From: JANLVI01 sp031363915
GTDB taxonomy: Bacteria > Vulcanimicrobiota > Vulcanimicrobiia > Vulcanimicrobiales > Vulcanimicrobiaceae
Length of the DNA: 64,000 bases
Direction of reading: 5' to 3'
Assembly (NCBI GenBank): GCA_031363915.1
Contig: JANLVI010000034.1
Coordinates: 60,403-124,402, forward strand
The translations under genes and the position numbers were made by a program. Below the pieces are notes generated by a model, which had not been told where the DNA came from, did not search any database, and was given only the letters and a program-made list of their open reading frames with translations. Position 1 is the first letter of the stretch; each line of letters starts with the position of its first letter. Below, in pieces: positions 59,435-64,000 of the stretch.

Positions 59435-59491
59435 GCGAAGGTTCCGGCCCACCGATGGTGTGGCCCATTTTGTGTGTGGAAGAGAGACTGC

Positions 59492-59932
59492 GTGCCGACG
59501 ATTAGTCAGCTGGTCCGTAAGGGCCGCGAGAAGATTGACAAAAAGGTGAAGACCCCGGCGTTCCGCGTCGTACAGACGGGACCAAAGCCGGGACATCCGG
59601 ATTTGCCGTTGCGGACGTTTGACGTCGCGGGCAATCCGCAGCGTCGCGGCGTTTGCACGCAAGTGAAGACGATCACCCCCAAGAAGCCGAATTCGGCCCT
59701 GCGGAAAGTCGCGCGTGTCCGCCTCACCAATGGTGAGGAAGTGACCGCCTACATCCCGGGCATCGGCCACAATCTTCAGGAGCACAGCGTCGTGCTGATC
59801 CGCGGCGGCCGCGTCAAAGATCTCCCGGGCGTGCGCTATCACATCATCCGCGGAACGCTCGATACGTCGGGTACCGCCAACCGCAAGCAAGGCCGCTCGA
59901 AATATGGCGCCAAGCGGAACGCCAAGAAGTAA
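59492..59932 (+). CDS. rpsL: Ribosomal protein S12
   Basis: A 146-residue small-subunit protein that lines the decoding centre. The GTG at 59492 follows a GAGAG ribosome-binding site; the frame extends upstream to 59405 but that part lacks conservation. PTISQLVRKGR, TPKKPNSALRKVARVRLTNG and GVRYHIIRGTLDT are standard. Between residues about 20 and 43 there is an insert (around FRVVQTGPKPGHPDLPLRT) relative to the 124-residue E. coli protein, placed before NPQRRGVC. The lysine and proline that govern streptomycin response sit in the usual TPKKPNS and GRVKDLPGV loops without an obvious resistance change. First gene of the operon. Confidence 0.97.
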   Translation: MPTISQLVRKGREKIDKKVKTPAFRVVQTGPKPGHPDLPLRTFDVAGNPQRRGVCTQVKTITPKKPNSALRKVARVRLTNGEEVTAYIPGIGHNLQEHSVVLIRGGRVKDLPGVRYHIIRGTLDTSGTANRKQGRSKYGAKRNAKK

Positions 59933-59943
59933 GGTAGACGTCC

Positions 59944-60414
59944 ATGCCGCGTAAGGGACCCGTCGCGAAGCGACCCATCCTCCCGGATCCGAAATTCAAT
60001 TCGAAAGTGCTTTCACGCTTCATCAATAAGGTGATGCTCATGGGCAAGAAATCCACTGCGGAACGCATCACCTATGATGCTCTGGCGATCATCGAAACAA
60101 AGATGAGCCGCGACCCGATGGACGTGTTCACCCAGGCACTCGGCAACGCAATGCCCCTCGTCGAAGTACGCCCCCGCCGGGTCGGCGGTGCCACCTATCA
60201 GGTGCCGATGGAAGTCCGCCCCGACCGTCGCCAGGCGATGGCGATGCGCTGGCTGATCAATTTCGCGCGCAAACGTCCCGGCCGTTCGATGGAAGAGAAA
60301 CTCGCCGGCGAACTGATGGACGCTGCGAACAACCTCGGCGCTTCGGTAAAGAAGCGCGAAGACACTCACAAGATGGCTGAAGCCAACAAAGCCTTCGCCC
60401 ACTACCGCTGGTAA
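59944..60414 (+). CDS. rpsG: Ribosomal protein S7
   Basis: A 156-residue protein that starts assembly of the small-subunit head by binding the 3' domain of 16S rRNA. MPRKGPVAKRPILPDPKFNS, MLMGKKSTAERITY and PMEVRPDRRQAMAMRWLI are conserved family blocks. The C-terminal helix (MAEANKAFAHYRW) matches the usual length. The gene begins 11 bases after rpsL and ends 6 bases before fusA, consistent with one transcript. S7 is the translational repressor of the str operon in E. coli; whether that holds here is not visible. Confidence 0.98.
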   Translation: MPRKGPVAKRPILPDPKFNSKVLSRFINKVMLMGKKSTAERITYDALAIIETKMSRDPMDVFTQALGNAMPLVEVRPRRVGGATYQVPMEVRPDRRQAMAMRWLINFARKRPGRSMEEKLAGELMDAANNLGASVKKREDTHKMAEANKAFAHYRW

Positions 60415-60420
60415 GAAATT

Positions 60421-62535
60421 ATGGCTGCCACCACCACGACGCAACTCCGCGAATTCCCGCTCGAACAGACGCGCAACATCGGCATCGCTGCACACATCGA
60501 TGCCGGCAAGACGACCGCTACCGAGCGTATTTTGTTCTACACCGGACGCACGCATAAAATCGGCGAAGTCCACGATGGCGCGGCCACCATGGACTGGATG
60601 GTTCAAGAGCAAGAACGCGGCATCACGATCACGTCTGCCGCGACCGCCTGCACGTGGCGTGAAACGCGAATCAATATTATCGATACGCCTGGCCACGTTG
60701 ACTTCACGGTCGAAGTCGAACGCTCGCTTCGCGTGCTCGACGGACTCGTAGCGCTCTTCGATTCGGTCGCCGCCGTGCAGCCGCAATCGGAGACCGTGTG
60801 GCGTCAGGCCAACAAGTACAAAGTCCCGCGCATCATCTTCGTCAATAAGATGGATCGCATGGGTGCCGATTTCTTCAATTGCGTCGCCAAAGTACGCGAG
60901 CGCCTTGGCGCGCGCGCCGTCCCGATCCAAGTGCCGATCGGCGCGGAAGCCGACTTCCTCGGCGTCGTCGATCTCTTCACGATGAAGAAGATCATCTATA
61001 CCGATGATGCGGGCTCCGTCATGGATTCCGACACCGATGTCGACGGCGATCTTAAAATCGTCGCGCAGAAGTGGCGTCAAGAACTGATCGAGGCGATCGC
61101 CGAACAAGACGACGAACTGCTCGAGCTGTTTTTTGACGGCAAAGAGATCCCCGTCGCGCGTTTGAAGAAGGCGCTGCGCAAGGCGACGATCGCCGGCGAC
61201 GTGCTCCCGATGATGTGTGGCTCGGCATTCAAGAACAAAGGCGTTCAGCCGCTGCTCGATGCGGTCGTCGACTTCTTGCCCTCGCCGATCGATGCCAAAG
61301 TCATCACCGGCATGGATCCCAAGAACGACGATGCCCCGATCACGCGCAAAGCCGACGACAAAGAACCCTTTGCCGCGCTTGCCTTCAAGATCGCAACCGA
61401 TCCGTACGGCAACTTGACGTACTTCCGCGTGTACTCAGGCGTCCTTGAAAAAGGCACCTACGTGTACAACGCGCGCACCGGCAAGAAAGAACGCATCGGC
61501 CGTATCCTGCGTATGCACGCCAACCATCGCGAAGATATCGACGCGATCGGTGCGGGCGACATCGCCGCGGCAGTCGGCCTGACCGATACGCGCACGGGCG
61601 ACACGCTCTGCGATGAGAAACAGCCGATTATTCTCGAGAACATCGTGTTCCCGGAGCCCGTCATCTTCCAGGCCATCGAGCCCAAGACGAAGGGCGATCA
61701 GGATAAGCTCGGTACGGCGCTCTCGCGACTCGCGCAAGAAGATCCGACGTTCCGCATGCGCACCGACGAAGAAACTCAACAGACGATCATCGGCGGCATG
61801 GGAGAGCTTCATCTCGAGATCATCGTCGATCGTCTCAAGCGCGAATTCAAAGTAGAAGCCAACGTCGGTAAGCCGATGGTCGCGTACAAAGAAGCGATCA
61901 CGAAGACCGTCGAAAAGCAGGGCAAATTCGTGCGTCAGTCCGGCGGCAAGGGTCAGTACGGCGACGTCACGATCCGCCTCGAACCCGGCGCACCGGGCAG
62001 CGGCTTCATCTTCGAATCGAAGATCGTCGGCGGCTCGATTCCCAAAGAGTTCGTCAAGCCGGCCTCGGAAGGCATCAAAGAAGCATCTCAGAGCGGTGTG
62101 CTCGCGGGCTATCCGGTGCTCGACTTCAAGGCGACCTTGATCGACGGCAGCTTCCACGACGTGGACTCCTCGGAAATGGCCTTCAAAATTGCCGGCTCGA
62201 TGGCTTTCAAAGAGGCCAACCGTGCCGCGGGTCCCATCATCAAGGAACCGATCATGGGGGTCGAAGTGACCACGCCTAAGGAATACATGGGCGATGTGAT
62301 CGGCGACTTGAACAGTCGCCGCGGCGTGATTCAAGGAACGGAAGAAGCACCCGGTGGTGCGCAGGTCATCAAGGCCAACGTTCCGCTCTCCGAGATGTTC
62401 GGCTACGCGACGGATATGCGTTCTAAAACGCAAGGCCGCGCCAACTACACGATGGAGTTCTCGCATTACGAGAAAGCGCCGAAGTCCGTCGAGGAAGAAA
62501 TCGTGGCCAAAGCGTCGGGAAAAAAGAGCCCGTAG
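60421..62535 (+). CDS. fusA: Elongation factor G
   Basis: The 704-residue translocation GTPase. G1 is AHIDAGKTT (24-32), G3 DTPGHVDFT, G4 NKMD. The switch I region has RGITITSAATACTW. Domains II to V follow in order, with RQSGGKGQYGDV in domain IV and the conserved ending up to YTMEFSHYEKAP in domain V. Length and motifs agree with canonical EF-G rather than EF-G2 or TetM-type proteins. It follows rpsG by 6 bases and is separated from tuf by about 105 bases that include a hairpin. Confidence 0.98.
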   Translation: MAATTTTQLREFPLEQTRNIGIAAHIDAGKTTATERILFYTGRTHKIGEVHDGAATMDWMVQEQERGITITSAATACTWRETRINIIDTPGHVDFTVEVERSLRVLDGLVALFDSVAAVQPQSETVWRQANKYKVPRIIFVNKMDRMGADFFNCVAKVRERLGARAVPIQVPIGAEADFLGVVDLFTMKKIIYTDDAGSVMDSDTDVDGDLKIVAQKWRQELIEAIAEQDDELLELFFDGKEIPVARLKKALRKATIAGDVLPMMCGSAFKNKGVQPLLDAVVDFLPSPIDAKVITGMDPKNDDAPITRKADDKEPFAALAFKIATDPYGNLTYFRVYSGVLEKGTYVYNARTGKKERIGRILRMHANHREDIDAIGAGDIAAAVGLTDTRTGDTLCDEKQPIILENIVFPEPVIFQAIEPKTKGDQDKLGTALSRLAQEDPTFRMRTDEETQQTIIGGMGELHLEIIVDRLKREFKVEANVGKPMVAYKEAITKTVEKQGKFVRQSGGKGQYGDVTIRLEPGAPGSGFIFESKIVGGSIPKEFVKPASEGIKEASQSGVLAGYPVLDFKATLIDGSFHDVDSSEMAFKIAGSMAFKEANRAAGPIIKEPIMGVEVTTPKEYMGDVIGDLNSRRGVIQGTEEAPGGAQVIKANVPLSEMFGYATDMRSKTQGRANYTMEFSHYEKAPKSVEEEIVAKASGKKSP

Positions 62536-62563
62536 CGTAGTCCCCGACTCCAGTGACCCCTCG

Positions 62564-62583
62564 CCCCACGCTTTTGCGTGGGG
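62564..62583 (+). promoter_or_regulatory. Stem-loop between fusA and tuf
   Basis: CCCCACGC (62564-62571) pairs perfectly with GCGTGGGG (62576-62583) around a TTTT loop. No T-run follows, so it is not a standard terminator; it could be an RNA-processing or partial-termination site that adjusts tuf relative to fusA. A TTATAA sequence near 62597 may be a promoter element for tuf. Confidence 0.6.
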
Positions 62584-62640
62584 GGCGCACTAGCGCCTTA
62601 TAAACGCAAAAGCAAACCAAAGGAACAGCGACAGTAACAA

Positions 62641-63843
<1,203 letters not shown>

Positions 63844-63862
63844 TTAGAGCAGAAAGAACACC

Positions 63863-64000
63863 ATGGCGAAGCAGAAGATCCGGATCCGACTCAAGGCCTA
63901 CGATCATCGCGTACTCGATCAGAGTGCCGAGCGGATCGTGGATACGGCGAAGCGCACCGGCGCATTCGTGAGCGGTCCCGTGCCCTTGCCGACGGAAATC
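63863..64000 (+). CDS. rpsJ: Ribosomal protein S10 (partial, cut by window end)
   Basis: The first 46 codons are seen, reading MAKQKIRIRLKAYDHRVLDQ, then SAERIVDTAKRTGAFVSGPVPLPTEI. This is the conserved N-terminal half of S10, which is also the NusE antitermination factor. The rest lies beyond the window. Its place 19 bases after tuf is the common start of the S10 ribosomal gene cluster. Confidence 0.96.
   Translation, partial: MAKQKIRIRLKAYDHRVLDQSAERIVDTAKRTGAFVSGPVPLPTEI

Overview
The window is a GC-rich bacterial chromosome segment packed with genes on both strands. It looks like a free-living diderm (Gram-negative-type) bacterium. Support for this is two TonB-dependent outer-membrane receptors with N-terminal carboxypeptidase-regulatory-like domains, many Sec signal peptides, a lipoprotein-type peptide-binding protein, a chemoreceptor and DoxX. 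Gene style (receptor architecture, a C50-type carotenoid gene pair, an S12 protein with an insertion) suggests Candidatus Eremiobacterota (WPS-2) or a relative. That placement is an inference from protein character and was not tested. No tRNA, rRNA, CRISPR array, insertion sequence or prophage was found.

Layout. 1-8442: ABC-F ATPase, a secreted tricorn-type protease, a small membrane protein and a TonB receptor. 8474-8834: relic of an HD-GYP gene and a terminator. 8904-14139: secreted M1 aminopeptidase, alpha/beta hydrolase, and secreted M61 peptidase (opposite strand). 14211-20937: AlkB-type dioxygenase, a PAS-PAS-PAS-GAF-GAF-PP2C phosphatase, a frameshifted peptide-binding lipoprotein, and a compact membrane protein/XRE regulator/hydrolase operon that may start from a leaderless promoter. 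21184-25180: rpoC alone, with its own promoter, hairpin leader and terminator, and with no rpoB beside it. 25241-31182: a broken DUF4160/DUF2442-like pair, a PDZ-membrane-GAF sensor-like protein, periplasmic cupin, zinc-ribbon protein, DoxX and a beta-lactamase-fold hydrolase. 31193-35055 (minus): membrane esterase, acyltransferase, CruF-type carotenoid protein and a CruG-like glycosyltransferase, apparently one operon for making and decorating a carotenoid. 35270-41529: chemoreceptor plus a TonB C-terminal-domain protein, cyclopropane-fatty-acid synthase, RecQ, and a decayed pirin gene. 41635-49094: TonB receptor with a long C-terminal tail, OmpR-type regulator and histidine kinase in one operon, then a PSMA-like M28 peptidase. 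49148-55403: ferritin-like protein, 3-methyladenine glycosylase, MFS exporter, and an 1136-residue TM0106-type nuclease-helicase. 55496-58291: broken SDR, MaoC hydratase and hydrolase operon, an ACT-domain protein, and a secreted protein of 11-residue helical repeats. 58411-64000: two small unknowns, then the str operon rpsL-rpsG-fusA-tuf with the start of rpsJ.

How the genes fit together. Four secreted peptidases (tricorn, M1, M61, M28), two TonB receptors and a family-5 peptide-binding lipoprotein point to growth on proteinaceous material. The receptor-regulator-kinase operon suggests regulated uptake. The core transcription/translation genes are unusual in arrangement: rpoC stands alone and lies about 34 kb upstream of rpsL, although these genes are often contiguous. 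At least five genes are visibly broken (HD-GYP, peptide-binding protein, DUF4160, pirin, SDR). Three of these carry internal deletions, which speaks for genuine decay; the other two could be single indels or sequencing errors.
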